Below, piece after piece: positions 52,100-60,295 of a stretch of DNA of 64,000 bases (positions within the stretch are counted from its first letter, which is position 1; each line of letters starts with the position of its first letter). This DNA is from Sphingomonas phyllosphaerae (GTDB taxonomy: Bacteria > Pseudomonadota > Alphaproteobacteria > Sphingomonadales > Sphingomonadaceae), in NCBI RefSeq assembly GCF_029623345.1, contig NZ_JAPYKH010000018.1, positions 1 to 64,000 on the forward strand, written 5' to 3'. The notes below the pieces were generated by a model. That model worked only from the letters and a program-made list of their open reading frames with translations. It was not told the DNA's origin and searched no databases. A program made the translations under genes and the position numbers.

Positions 52100-52996
52100 A
52101 TGGATACCAGAAATCTCGATCTCGGACTTCTCGCGACGCTCGAGACCCTGCTCGCCGAGCGCAACGTCACACGCGCCGCGCGCCGACTAAATCTCAGTCA
52201 GCCTGCCTTATCGGCACGGCTGGCGCGGCTCCGTGAGGCGCTCGGCGATCCGCTCCTTATCCCGGGCCAGCGCGGGATGGTCCTGACCCAGCGGGCACTC
52301 GATATGATGCAGCCACTGCAGGAGGCACTCGAGGGTGTTCGCCGGGTCGTCGAGCAAGGCGCGCCGTTTAATCCGGAGACCCTGCAGGCGACGGTGGTGA
52401 TCGCGGCGAGCGACTACGTCCAGTATGCGCTGCTCGCACGCTATTCGGTCGTTTTGCGGACCGAGGCGCCGATGATCCGCATCGCTTGGCGCTCGTTGCC
52501 CGACCTGATGGCACTCGCGACACAATTAGAGCGTGGCGAGGTGGACCTGGCACTGGCAAGGCCCGAAACCGCGCCCGAGGGAATGCGCCAGCACCAGCTC
52601 TACGAAGAGGAGTATGTGGTCATCGCACGCCAAGGACATCCGGTCGTTCGCGGCACCCTCGATCTGGACGTGTTCTGCGCGCTGGACCACGTCGTCGTTT
52701 CAACTAGGGGCGGCGGCTTTTCCGGGCCCACCGACGCGGCTCTTGAGGCGATCGGCCGCCGTCGTACCGTTGCCCTGTCCACGTCGGGCTTCCTAATCGT
52801 GCCGGAGATCGTGTCACAATCCGATATGATCGCGGTGCTTCCACGTCGGATCGCGAACGGTTGGTCAGACCGACTGCAGGTGCTGGAACCGCCACTCGGC
52901 GTACCCGGATTTGCCATCGCCTGCATCTGGCACGAACGCACGACCAACCATCCAGCACAAAGCTGGCTGCGTGACAGGCTCGCTGCGTTGGCGTGA
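52100..52996 (+). CDS. LysR-family transcriptional regulator
   Basis: 298 residues from ATG 52100 (MDTRNLDLGLLATLETLLAERNVTRAARRLNLSQPALSARLARLREALGDPLL). The winged helix-turn-helix is followed by a NodD-like effector domain (ATVVIAASDYVQYALL, RGEVDLALARPE). Its promoter lies in the 118-bp gap shared with the oxidoreductase gene; CTTTT and AAAAG arms (52076-52099) flank 14 bases there. It most likely senses a cluster substrate or intermediate. Confidence 0.92.
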   Translation: MDTRNLDLGLLATLETLLAERNVTRAARRLNLSQPALSARLARLREALGDPLLIPGQRGMVLTQRALDMMQPLQEALEGVRRVVEQGAPFNPETLQATVVIAASDYVQYALLARYSVVLRTEAPMIRIAWRSLPDLMALATQLERGEVDLALARPETAPEGMRQHQLYEEEYVVIARQGHPVVRGTLDLDVFCALDHVVVSTRGGGFSGPTDAALEAIGRRRTVALSTSGFLIVPEIVSQSDMIAVLPRRIANGWSDRLQVLEPPLGVPGFAIACIWHERTTNHPAQSWLRDRLAALA

Positions 52997-53004
52997 CGTT
53001 CGAT

Positions 53005-54345
53005 TCACGCCATGCGGGCAAGAAGGTCATCGACTCGCGCGGTGGCGAAGGCGGTGAAGCTATCGGCGACACCATAGGGGATCAGTAGCTCACGGCCGTG
53101 CACCATCGCGCCGCAGCTATAGACGACGTTGGGCACGTAGCCGTCGCGCTCGTCGGGGCTCGGCTGCAGGATCGGTTCGGGCGTCCGTGCGAGCACGCGG
53201 GACGGATCGTGACGGTCGAGCAGCGCCGCGCCCATGCAGTAATTTCGCACGGCGCCGACGCCGTGGGTCAAGACGAGCCAACCCTCGTCGATTTCGAGAG
53301 GCGAGCCGCAGTTGCCCATCTGTACGGCATCCCAGGGGTAGAGCGGCTCAATCAGCTTGGCCCCGCCATCCCAGGTGTAGAGATCGTCGGAGAAGAGCAG
53401 CCAGATGCTCTCGCCGTCCTGACGGCCCAGCATCGCATATCTGCCGCCAATGCGCCGCGGAAACAATGCCATGCCCTTGGCGCCCGCCGCGTCGCCGGCG
53501 AGCTTGCGCATCTCCCAGAACCGGAAGTCGGTGCCGATCAGCATCTCGGATCGGGCGTGCATCCCGTCGAAGGCGGTGTAGGTGCCATAGTAAGTGGTGC
53601 TGCCGTCGTCTTCGACAAAGCGGACCAGGCGGACGTCCTCGATGCCCTGCCGCTGGCTCGGCAGGAGGGGAAACAGGACGGTCTCGGAGACAACACGGCT
53701 TCCGCCGCAATGAAGTTCAAGCCGGGCCGTATCGTCGGCGATCGCCATGTCGTCGACGATCGGTGCCTGGGTAGTCGGCCCGACCGAATCGATCAGCACA
53801 CCGCCACCCGGCGTCCATAGGCCCGTTCGAAAGCTGACGGACGAGACGTGGCCTTCGCCGATGCCACGCAACGACATGACGATGCGCAGGCTCCCGTGGG
53901 GCACGTTCTGTTGATCAGGATGGAGCACGACGCTCGGATTGAAGAGCGCTGCCGCCTCGAAAGCATATTCCTCCGTGAAGAACGCGCCGATCAGCCGCTG
54001 GCGCGGGGCGTCGATATCGGCCGATGCGGGCAGCGCCGGCCGAATTGCGTGGAACCTTCGCTGAAGCGTGGCCTCGACATCGCGATGACGGCCATCCATG
54101 GCCTTCAACACGGCGCGCAGGGCGGTGTCCACCTGCGTGTCGTCGAAGCTAAGCACCCGGTCGGCCACGACCTCAAAGCGCGATCGGCCATTGTCGTGGC
54201 CCTGCGGGTAACCCGGCGCGAAAGGCCGGATCACCGTTCGCGCTGGATCGGGCTTCAGCATGGCATCATGGTGATGGAGCAGCATCGTGTTGCTTGAGGG
54301 TTGCCGGCCCGCCAGCCAGGCGCCGAGCTCAGACCAGCGCATCAT
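53005..54345 (-). CDS. GH130-family glycoside hydrolase/phosphorylase
   Basis: 446 residues (ATG 54345, with AGGA upstream; ATG 54261, MLKPDPARTVIRPF, is possible). The five-bladed propeller is shown by GIEDVRLVRFVEDDGSTTYYGTYTAFDG, GRYAMLGRQDGESIWLLFSDD, GNCGSPLEIDEGWLVLTHGVG and DGYVPNVVYSCGAMVHGRELLIPYGVAD. GH130 members phosphorolyse or hydrolyse beta-mannosides. It is convergent with the LysR gene and may be independent of both neighbouring systems. Confidence 0.87.
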   Translation of the reverse strand: MMRWSELGAWLAGRQPSSNTMLLHHHDAMLKPDPARTVIRPFAPGYPQGHDNGRSRFEVVADRVLSFDDTQVDTALRAVLKAMDGRHRDVEATLQRRFHAIRPALPASADIDAPRQRLIGAFFTEEYAFEAAALFNPSVVLHPDQQNVPHGSLRIVMSLRGIGEGHVSSVSFRTGLWTPGGGVLIDSVGPTTQAPIVDDMAIADDTARLELHCGGSRVVSETVLFPLLPSQRQGIEDVRLVRFVEDDGSTTYYGTYTAFDGMHARSEMLIGTDFRFWEMRKLAGDAAGAKGMALFPRRIGGRYAMLGRQDGESIWLLFSDDLYTWDGGAKLIEPLYPWDAVQMGNCGSPLEIDEGWLVLTHGVGAVRNYCMGAALLDRHDPSRVLARTPEPILQPSPDERDGYVPNVVYSCGAMVHGRELLIPYGVADSFTAFATARVDDLLARMA

Positions 54346-54447
54346 TTCATCCTATCGCTCGCGCCCGCGGCGCTCTGTGCAGGAGCGCGCCGAGACGCGC
54401 CTGGACCGGCACGGGTTGATCGAGCTGCCTGTCGAAGCGCATTAATG

Positions 54448-54948
54448 TCAGGCCTTGCCGGCGGGTGCGAAGCGCATAGCGACGCCGTTCATGCAATATC
54501 GAAGGCCGGTCGGTCGCGGACCATCGTCGAACACATGACCGAGATGGCCATCGCAGCGCGCGCAGCGTACCTCGGTGCGGACCATCCCGAGCGTCCCATC
54601 GCGGTGCTCGGTGACGGCATCGGGCAGATGGGTCCAGAAGCTCGGCCAGCCAGTGCCGCTGTCGAACTTGGTGCGCGACGCGAACAGGGGAAGCGCGCAC
54701 CCCGAACACGCGAAGGTGCCGACGCGGTGCTCGCTAGTGAGCGGGCTCGAGTAAGGCCGCTCGGTTTCGGCGTGGCGAAGCACCGCATAGGCCGATGGGG
54801 ACAGCCGCCGACGCCACTCGGGGTCGGAGAGCCGCAACGGTTGCGGCCGAGCCGCCAAAACCGGTCCGGCGTAAGCGGCAGCCAGACTACCAGCGAGCGC
54901 AAGCGCGCTGGTGGCGAGGAACGTTCGGCGGTCGTGAGTCCGGGTCAT
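54448..54948 (-). CDS. msrB: Peptide-methionine (R)-S-oxide reductase MsrB, Tat-exported
   Basis: 166 residues. A twin-arginine signal (MTRTHDRRTFLATSALALAGSLAAAYA) directs it to the periplasm. The zinc cysteines are CSGC and CARC; SGTGWPSF and HLGHVFDDGP are diagnostic; the catalytic Cys is in LRYCMNGVAMRF. It repairs methionine-R-sulfoxide. It is divergent from msrA with a SigF-type promoter on the minus strand whose -10 element lies only nine bases from the ATG, suggesting a nearly leaderless transcript. Confidence 0.94.
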   Translation of the reverse strand: MTRTHDRRTFLATSALALAGSLAAAYAGPVLAARPQPLRLSDPEWRRRLSPSAYAVLRHAETERPYSSPLTSEHRVGTFACSGCALPLFASRTKFDSGTGWPSFWTHLPDAVTEHRDGTLGMVRTEVRCARCDGHLGHVFDDGPRPTGLRYCMNGVAMRFAPAGKA

Positions 54949-54957
54949 GTGCGATCA

Positions 54958-54983
54958 TACGCCCGGAAAGACCGGGCGGTTAC
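54958..54983 (-). promoter_or_regulatory. SigF-type promoter of msrB
   Basis: On the minus strand GTAACC (54983-54978), 16 bases, then CGTA (54961-54958). The -35 element lies in the palindrome GTTAC-GCT-GTAAC and thus overlaps the symmetry centre shared with the msrA promoter. Spacing is identical to the other five copies. Confidence 0.7.
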
Positions 54984-54986
54984 GCT

Positions 54987-55012
54987 GTAACGCCGAACGA
55001 GGATGCTGCGTA
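54987..55012 (+). promoter_or_regulatory. SigF-type promoter of msrA
   Basis: GTAACG at 54987-54992, 16 bases, then CGTA at 55009-55012. It lies 30 bases upstream of the msrA start. The only deviation is G for C at the sixth -35 position. Confidence 0.72.
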
Positions 55013-55041
55013 GGAGCTGGCGTCTGAGGAGTATTCCGCTC

Positions 55042-55716
55042 ATGCGTACATTGTCTCAAGTCGCGCTCGGGAGCGCGCTGGCCTTAGCGATCGCCGCAGG
55101 AGCGGCGACTGGCGGTCGGGCGTCGGCCGAGACATTCGTCGATGCACCGCAGCCTCGCGTAACGGCGCCTGCGACCGGCAAGATCGAAACCGCGATCTTC
55201 GCCGGCGGCTGCTTCTGGGGCGTCGAAGGCGTCTTCGATCATGTGAAGGGCGTCCTGTCGGCGACGTCCGGCTATGCCGGCGGCAAAACGGGTTCGGTCA
55301 GCTATGAGGCGGTCTCGACCGGCACGACGGGCCACGCGGAAGCGGTGCGGATCGTATTCGATCCAGCCAAGGTCAGTTATGCCGAGCTGTTGCGCGTCTA
55401 TTTCTCGGTCGTCGTTGATCCCACCACGCTCAACTATCAGGGGCCGGACCACGGCACGCAATATCGCACGGCGTTGTTCCCGCAGTCGGCGAGGCAGGAG
55501 CGGATCGCCCGTGCCTATCTTCAACAACTCACACAGTCACGGACTTTCCCGCGCCCAATCGTGACCAGTATCGAACACAGCAATACCTACTATCCGGCCG
55601 AACAATACCACCAGAACTTCATGGCGAAGAATCCGACCTACCCGTATATCGTCATCAACGATCGCCCAAAGGTAGACGCGCTCAAGAGCATGTTTCCGCG
55701 GCTCTATCGTTCGTGA
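55042..55716 (+). CDS. msrA: Peptide-methionine (S)-S-oxide reductase MsrA, exported
   Basis: 224 residues from ATG 55042 (MRTLSQVALGSALALAIAAG), with GAGGAG ten bases upstream; the frame from 55003 lies across the promoter. An export signal ends near GRASAE. The catalytic motif AIFAGGCFWGVEGVF, SGYAGG, the family's TGHAEAVRI and QYHQNF follow. It repairs methionine-S-sulfoxide. With MsrB also exported, both diastereomers would be reduced in the periplasm. Confidence 0.95.
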   Translation: MRTLSQVALGSALALAIAAGAATGGRASAETFVDAPQPRVTAPATGKIETAIFAGGCFWGVEGVFDHVKGVLSATSGYAGGKTGSVSYEAVSTGTTGHAEAVRIVFDPAKVSYAELLRVYFSVVVDPTTLNYQGPDHGTQYRTALFPQSARQERIARAYLQQLTQSRTFPRPIVTSIEHSNTYYPAEQYHQNFMAKNPTYPYIVINDRPKVDALKSMFPRLYRS

Positions 55717-55741
55717 GGGAGAGGCGGTTTTCGTCGGGTTT

Positions 55742-55767
55742 GTAACCGATGCGAGCCGTCCGGCGTA
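55742..55767 (+). promoter_or_regulatory. SigF-type promoter of the sigF-nrsF operon (autoregulation)
   Basis: GTAACC at 55742-55747, 16 bases, CGTA at 55764-55767, 18 bases before the sigF ATG. This implies positive autoregulation of the sigma factor. Confidence 0.72.
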
Positions 55768-55785
55768 AATCTGACCGGAGCGTGG

Positions 55786-56316
55786 ATGGCAACGACCGAA
55801 GCCGAACTCAAGTCGCTGATGATCGGCAGCCTCGACGGCGACGCAACGGCGCATAGCGCGTTGCTGCGCTCGCTGGTGCCTTTGCTACATGCCTTTTATC
55901 GCCGGCGCGTCCCCAACGGGGAGGATGTCGAGGATATGGTACAGGAGACACTGATCGCCGTGCATGCGCGTCGTGCGACCTACGATAGGGAGCGGCCGTT
56001 CACGGCGTGGCTCTATGCCGTCGCGCGGCACCGCATGATCGATCACTTCCGGCGACTACGGCAAACGCTTCCGATCGAGGACGTGGAATCGATTCTCGTG
56101 ATCGAAGGCTTCGAGGAGGCGGCCAATGCGCGTGTCGACATCGATCGGATGCTCGACACGCTATCACCCAAACAGGCGCGTGCCATTCGGGATACGCATT
56201 TGAGCGGCCACAGCGTCGCGGAAGCGGCCGCCGGCGCCGGCATCGGAGAGTCGGACGTAAAGATCTCTGTGCACCGCGGCCTGAAAGCGCTCGCCGCGCG
56301 TATTAAAATCACATGA
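55786..56316 (+). CDS. sigF: ECF sigma factor, SigF type
   Basis: 176 residues. Region 2 is EDVEDMVQETLIAVHARRATYDRERPFTAWLYAVARHRMIDHFRRLRQ, including the -10-contacting helix; region 4 is LDTLSPKQARAIRDTHLSGHSVAEAAAGAGIGESDVKISVHRGLKAL. It overlaps the anti-sigma gene (ATGA). The pairing with NrsF places it in the Caulobacter/Azospira SigF group, whose promoters start GTAACC. It would direct RNA polymerase to the six promoters listed here. Confidence 0.93.
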   Translation: MATTEAELKSLMIGSLDGDATAHSALLRSLVPLLHAFYRRRVPNGEDVEDMVQETLIAVHARRATYDRERPFTAWLYAVARHRMIDHFRRLRQTLPIEDVESILVIEGFEEAANARVDIDRMLDTLSPKQARAIRDTHLSGHSVAEAAAGAGIGESDVKISVHRGLKALAARIKIT

Positions 56317-56960
56317 AGATGACCACCGAACATTTGATCGAGACGCTCAGTCGCGACGTGCCGCGTGTGTCACGCTACGCGCTCGTCAAACGAGTCGCAC
56401 TGGGCGTGGCGGCCGGTGGTCTCGTAGCGATGATCCTCGTCAGCCTCGCCCTGGGTGTACGGCCCGATCTCAAGATCGCGATGCATGGCTTTCCTTTCTG
56501 GATGAAGTGGACCTACACGACGTCGTTGGGCATCGGGGCGATCTACGCAATCACGCGCCTGGGTCGGCCGACGCCGTTCTCGCTGCGCAATCTCTGGCTC
56601 CTGGCGATCCCCGCCTTGATTCTTACCGGGATCGGCGTCGGCGAACTCGCGCGGACGCCGTCGGGAGACTGGTTGGCGCTGTGGCTCGGGCGAAGCTGGA
56701 CGCTCTGCCCCTGGCTGGTGCTGGCGCTCGCGGCGCCGATCTTCGCGGGCCTGCTATGGTCGTTCCGCAGGCTTGCGCCGACGAACTTCAGGGCCGCCGG
56801 TGCGGTCTCGGGGCTCGGGGCGGGCGCATGGGCAGCGACGATCTATTGCCTGCATTGCCCGGAAGAGTCGGCGATCTTCGTGCTGACGTGGTACAGCCTG
56901 GGCATTCTGCTCGCAGCCGGAGCCGGAGCATTGCTGGGACCGCGGCTGTTGCGCTGGTGA
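56313..56960 (+). CDS. nrsF: NrsF-type anti-sigma factor (DUF1109)
   Basis: 215 residues with a short cytoplasmic N-terminus (MKMTTEHLIETLSRDVPRVS) and six predicted membrane helices. Cysteines lie at LGRSWTLCPWLVLA and AATIYCLHCPEES; two conserved cysteines in Caulobacter NrsF are needed for sensing, so these are probable redox/oxidant sensors. It holds SigF inactive until oxidised. An alternative ATG is at 56319. Confidence 0.9.
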   Translation: MKMTTEHLIETLSRDVPRVSRYALVKRVALGVAAGGLVAMILVSLALGVRPDLKIAMHGFPFWMKWTYTTSLGIGAIYAITRLGRPTPFSLRNLWLLAIPALILTGIGVGELARTPSGDWLALWLGRSWTLCPWLVLALAAPIFAGLLWSFRRLAPTNFRAAGAVSGLGAGAWAATIYCLHCPEESAIFVLTWYSLGILLAAGAGALLGPRLLRW

Positions 56961-56992
56961 CCTGACTGCTGCTCAAGGAATGCCGCCCGCCT

Positions 56993-57018
56993 GTAACCGA
57001 TCGCCAAGCTGCTGCGCA
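56993..57018 (+). promoter_or_regulatory. SigF-type promoter of the DUF417-GST operon
   Basis: GTAACC at 56993-56998, 16 bases, CGCA at 57015-57018, 24 bases before the ATG. The -10 has C for T at its third base, so it may be weaker. Confidence 0.62.
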
Positions 57019-57042
57019 TGAGCCCCAAAAGAAGGGGCCGAT

Positions 57043-57516
57043 ATGAACATTCGCTACGTTCCGACCGATGCCGTGATCGTCGCCGGACTCCGATGGTCGA
57101 TCGTTCTGATATTCGCGCTGTTCGGCACCGCGAAGTTCGCGGCCTATGAAGCCGAGGGCGTGGCAAAAATCGCCAGTCACTACCCGCTGTTCAGCTGGAT
57201 GTATCCGCTCTGGGGCGAGCGTGGCGCGAGCAATGTGATCGGGACGATCGAATTGCTGACCGGCGCGATAATCGCAATCGGCGCGATGTCGCCCCGAGCG
57301 AGCTTCGTCGGCGGCGCTATGGGTGTCTTTACCTTCTGTGTGACGCTGAGCTTCTCGCTCGGCGCGCCCGCTTTCTGGCAATCCGGCTACGGCGCGCCCT
57401 TCCTGGGCTCGACCGGCCAGTTTCTGATGAAGGACGCCGTACTGCTGGCGTCCTGCTTCGCGCTTGCCGCTAACGGTCTGCGCCGAATGCGGATAACCGC
57501 AGGAGCCGCTCGGTGA
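57043..57516 (+). CDS. DUF417 (YkgB/RclC-like) membrane protein
   Basis: 157 residues, four membrane helices. The first helix region VAGLRWSIVLIFALFGTAKFAAYEAEGVAKIASHYPLFSWMYPLWG and the later VTLSFSLGAPAFWQ and GSTGQFLMKDAVLLASCF match DUF417, the family of E. coli RclC in the reactive-chlorine resistance operon. Its presence in this regulon supports a hypochlorite response. It overlaps the next gene (GTGA). Confidence 0.85.
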   Translation: MNIRYVPTDAVIVAGLRWSIVLIFALFGTAKFAAYEAEGVAKIASHYPLFSWMYPLWGERGASNVIGTIELLTGAIIAIGAMSPRASFVGGAMGVFTFCVTLSFSLGAPAFWQSGYGAPFLGSTGQFLMKDAVLLASCFALAANGLRRMRITAGAAR

Positions 57517-58211
57517 TCAAATTCTGCTACCACCCCGAACCCAACCCGGCGAAGATCGCGCTGTTTCTGGAGGAAGCGGGCCTCGACTATGAGGTCATGC
57601 CGGTTGACTGCAGCAAGGGCGATCAGCACTCGCCGGAGTTTCGGGCAATCAATCCGAACGGTAAGGTTCCCGCGATCGTCGACACCGATGGCCCGGGCGG
57701 CCGCGAAGCCCGGGTGTTCGATTCTAACGCAATTTTACTCTACCTGGCGGAAAAGTCCGGCAAGTTCCTCGGGGCGGCTGAGAACCGTCCGGAGCTATTA
57801 TCTTGGCTGCTGTTCATTGCCTCTGGCCTCGGCCCCTACTCGAGCCAGTCAGTGCATTTTCAGTTCGCGGCGCCTGATGGCCTGGATTACGCGGTAAACC
57901 GCTATCGCCGCGAAGCGGAGCGCCATTATCAGGTGCTCGATGATCATCTCGAAGGACGCCGCTACATAGTCGGCGACGACTATACGATCGTCGACATGTC
58001 GGCCTGGGGGTGGCTCGAACGCGCTTCACGGGTTCGCAAAGGCGAGGATGATCCACTTTCTCCCTGTCCCAATTTGAAGCGGCTGTTCGACATCGTCGAC
58101 GCCCGCCCGGCGGCCGTTTGCGCCCGGGCGGTCGGCAAATACCATCCCTTCAAGCGCGAGAACGACGGGGAAATCAAGCGCGCGCTGCTTCCATCCAACA
58201 ATCCTTCCTGA
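57513..58211 (+). CDS. Glutathione S-transferase
   Basis: 232 residues from GTG 57513. The thioredoxin-like N-terminal domain has FCYHPEPNPAKIALFLEEAGLDYEVMPVD, NPNGKVPAIVD and the gamma-Glu-binding FDSNAILLYLAEKSG; the helical domain ends WLERASRVRKG. It probably conjugates or reduces electrophiles or disulfides. It is translationally coupled to DUF417 in the SigF-controlled unit. Confidence 0.9.
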   Translation: MIKFCYHPEPNPAKIALFLEEAGLDYEVMPVDCSKGDQHSPEFRAINPNGKVPAIVDTDGPGGREARVFDSNAILLYLAEKSGKFLGAAENRPELLSWLLFIASGLGPYSSQSVHFQFAAPDGLDYAVNRYRREAERHYQVLDDHLEGRRYIVGDDYTIVDMSAWGWLERASRVRKGEDDPLSPCPNLKRLFDIVDARPAAVCARAVGKYHPFKRENDGEIKRALLPSNNPS

Positions 58212-58214
58212 GCC

Positions 58215-58240
58215 GTAACCGAACATGGCGAGGCTGCGTA
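58215..58240 (+). promoter_or_regulatory. SigF-type promoter of the MXKDX-cytochrome-molybdoenzyme operon
   Basis: GTAACC at 58215-58220, 16 bases, CGTA at 58237-58240. It lies four bases after the GST stop and 125 bases before the next ATG, implying a long 5' leader. Confidence 0.72.
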
Positions 58241-58365
58241 GGAGTGGCGGGACGCGGCTCGCCAACGCCCCCAGGATACCCGAGCGAGCCGTGTCTTCGC
58301 GCATCCACCAAGGCGTCAGTGGGGACGCGAACAATCCGACGTCCATTTTCCCGAGGAGAAGTTTC

Positions 58366-58617
58366 ATGCGCAACACCCTGATGATCGCCCTTTCCGTCCT
58401 CGCTCTTGGCGGCGCGGCCCCCGCCTTCGCCCAGGACGCGATGGCATCCCACGACCAGATGAAGTCGACGAAGATGTCGGCTGCCGACATGAAGAAGATG
58501 AAGGCCTGCAACGCCATGTCGCACGACGCGATGATGAAGGATCGCAAGTGTGCAGCGCTGGTGAAGGCTCATCCCGACATGATGAAGCACGATGACATGA
58601 TGAAGTCCGGCAAATGA
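58366..58617 (+). CDS. Exported methionine-rich MXKDX-type peptide (MrpX-like)
   Basis: 83 residues from ATG 58366, with GAGGAG upstream. A signal peptide (MRNTLMIALSVLALGGAAPAFAQ) leaves a mature peptide of about 60 residues with 12 Met (20%), many Lys and Asp, in MK/MM-D repeats, and two Cys. In Azospira the SigF-controlled methionine-rich peptide MrpX absorbs hypochlorite as methionine sulfoxide and is re-reduced by YedY1; this peptide is an evident functional analogue. It overlaps, or nearly overlaps, the next gene. Confidence 0.85.
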   Translation: MRNTLMIALSVLALGGAAPAFAQDAMASHDQMKSTKMSAADMKKMKACNAMSHDAMMKDRKCAALVKAHPDMMKHDDMMKSGK

Positions 58618-58673
58618 GCAGTCCAGGGCGCCGCGCTTCGGCACGGCGCCCGATCCTATTCGAGGCGCTGTTC

Positions 58674-59537
58674 ATGGCGACGTATGATGATCCCGCACGC
58701 ACGGTTCTGAGCGATGACGGCGAGGCACCCGCCCCTGCCGCACCTGTCGGAGGCGATCTCGTCTATCGCCAGCGTCGCCCTGTTCGGCTCTGGCATTGGC
58801 TCAACGCACTGTCGATCTTCGTCCTGCTGATGAGCGGCATGATGATCTTCAACGCGCATCCGCATCTTTATTGGGGCCGATATGGTGCAAATCAGGACAT
58901 GCCGTGGCTGGAGATCGGAGCTCACGACGATCAGGGCTATCTCCGGGTCGGCCCGCTAACCGTTCCGACCACCGGCTTTCTCGGCGTGGCGGGTGGGCAG
59001 CATCGGGCCTTCCCGCCGCTGGTAACGATCCCGTCGAGCTACAACCTCGCCGGCGCGCGCCAATGGCATTTCTTCTTCGCCTGGTTGCTCGTCGTGCCCG
59101 GGCTCCTGTTCTGGGCATGGGGCGTCGTTTCCCGGCACGTCCAGCATGACCTTGCGCCCACTGCTGAAGAGCTGCGCCCGCGCAACCTCTGGCAGGACAT
59201 CAAGGACCATGCGCGCCTGCGATTTCACACCGGCGAAGCGGCACGGCGCTACAATATCCTTCAGAAGCTCAGCTATGTGGGCGTGATCTTCGGGCTTCTG
59301 CCAATCATCGTGCTGACCGGCCTTACCATGTCCCCCAGCACCGATGCGGCTTGGCCGTGGCTTATCGATCTGTTCGGCGGTCGCCAGTCGGCGCGCTCGG
59401 TCCATTTCATCTGCGCCGCTCTGTTGGCCGGTTTCATCGTCGTCCATCTGACGATGGTGGTGCTCGCCGGCTCGCTCAACGAGCTGCGCTCGATCATCAC
59501 GGGCTGGTATCGCCTACCGAAGGAGCGTGGCCAATGA
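58674..59537 (+). CDS. Cytochrome b561-family membrane protein (YedZ1-like)
   Basis: 287 residues from ATG 58674 (MATYDDPARTVL); ATG 58614, overlapping the previous stop, is also in frame. Haem-ligand histidines are likely in RLWHWLNALSIFVLLMSGMMIF, ARQWHFFFAWLLV and ARSVHFICAALLAGFIVVHL, across four helices. It would carry electrons from the quinone pool to the periplasmic molybdoenzyme, as YedZ1 does for YedY1 in the Azospira SigF regulon. Confidence 0.85.
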   Translation: MATYDDPARTVLSDDGEAPAPAAPVGGDLVYRQRRPVRLWHWLNALSIFVLLMSGMMIFNAHPHLYWGRYGANQDMPWLEIGAHDDQGYLRVGPLTVPTTGFLGVAGGQHRAFPPLVTIPSSYNLAGARQWHFFFAWLLVVPGLLFWAWGVVSRHVQHDLAPTAEELRPRNLWQDIKDHARLRFHTGEAARRYNILQKLSYVGVIFGLLPIIVLTGLTMSPSTDAAWPWLIDLFGGRQSARSVHFICAALLAGFIVVHLTMVVLAGSLNELRSIITGWYRLPKERGQ

Positions 59538-60295
59538 CGATGCTCACCCGCCGCCGTTTGATCGGCTCGCTTGGCGCGGGTGCCGGAGGGCTGCTGCTCG
59601 CCGGCTGCGACCGGATCGCCGCATCGCCCAAGGTCCAGGAGACTTTGAGCCTTGGCGAGGGGTTGACGATGCGCGCGCAGCGGCTTGTCACCGACCGCAC
59701 CGCGCTCGCACGCGAGTTCTCGGCGCTCGACATGTCGCCGGTGTTCCGAACCAACGGCAACACCTTGCCCGCAAGCGAGGCCTATCAGGCCCATGCCGCC
59801 AATGACTTTGCCGATTGGCAGCTCGTCGTCGACGGTCTCGTGCGGCGTCCGCAGAAGCTCTCGCTCACCCAGATCAGATCAATGCCGGCGCGTACCCAGA
59901 TCACGCGCCACGATTGCGTGGAGGGCTGGAGCGCGATCGGCAAATGGACGGGTCTTCCGCTCAAGCTCGCGCTTGATGCGGCCGGCGTGCTGCCGTCCGC
60001 GCGGTACGTCGTATTCCACTGCGCCGACGATTTCGACGGCGATCCTTACTACGAGAGCATCGACCTGGTCGACGCCTATCATCCGCAGACAATCCTCGCC
60101 TGGGGGATGAACGACCAGCTTCTTCCGGTCGGTCACGGCGCGCCTCTCCGCCTCCGCGTGGAGCGGCAGCTCGGATACAAACAGGCGAAGTACGTGATGC
60201 GCGTTGAGGCGGTCGACAGTCTAGCCCGGTTTGGCGCCGGGAAAGGCGGCTACTGGGAGGATAGCTCCGACTACCAATGGTACGCCGGGATCTGA
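59534..60295 (+). CDS. Tat-exported molybdopterin oxidoreductase (YedY1-like)
   Basis: 253 residues, ATG overlapping the cytochrome stop (ATGA). The N-terminus MTMLTRRRLIGSLGAGAGGL ends in a lipobox-like LLLAGC, so a membrane-anchored Tat lipoprotein is likely. The sulfite-oxidase-fold molybdopterin domain has the Mo-ligand Cys in TRHDCVEGWSAIGKWTG, then HCADDFDG, LAWGMNDQLLPVGHGAPLRLRVERQLGYKQAKYV. Given the neighbours, methionine sulfoxide reduction is the probable reaction. Confidence 0.88.
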   Translation: MTMLTRRRLIGSLGAGAGGLLLAGCDRIAASPKVQETLSLGEGLTMRAQRLVTDRTALAREFSALDMSPVFRTNGNTLPASEAYQAHAANDFADWQLVVDGLVRRPQKLSLTQIRSMPARTQITRHDCVEGWSAIGKWTGLPLKLALDAAGVLPSARYVVFHCADDFDGDPYYESIDLVDAYHPQTILAWGMNDQLLPVGHGAPLRLRVERQLGYKQAKYVMRVEAVDSLARFGAGKGGYWEDSSDYQWYAGI

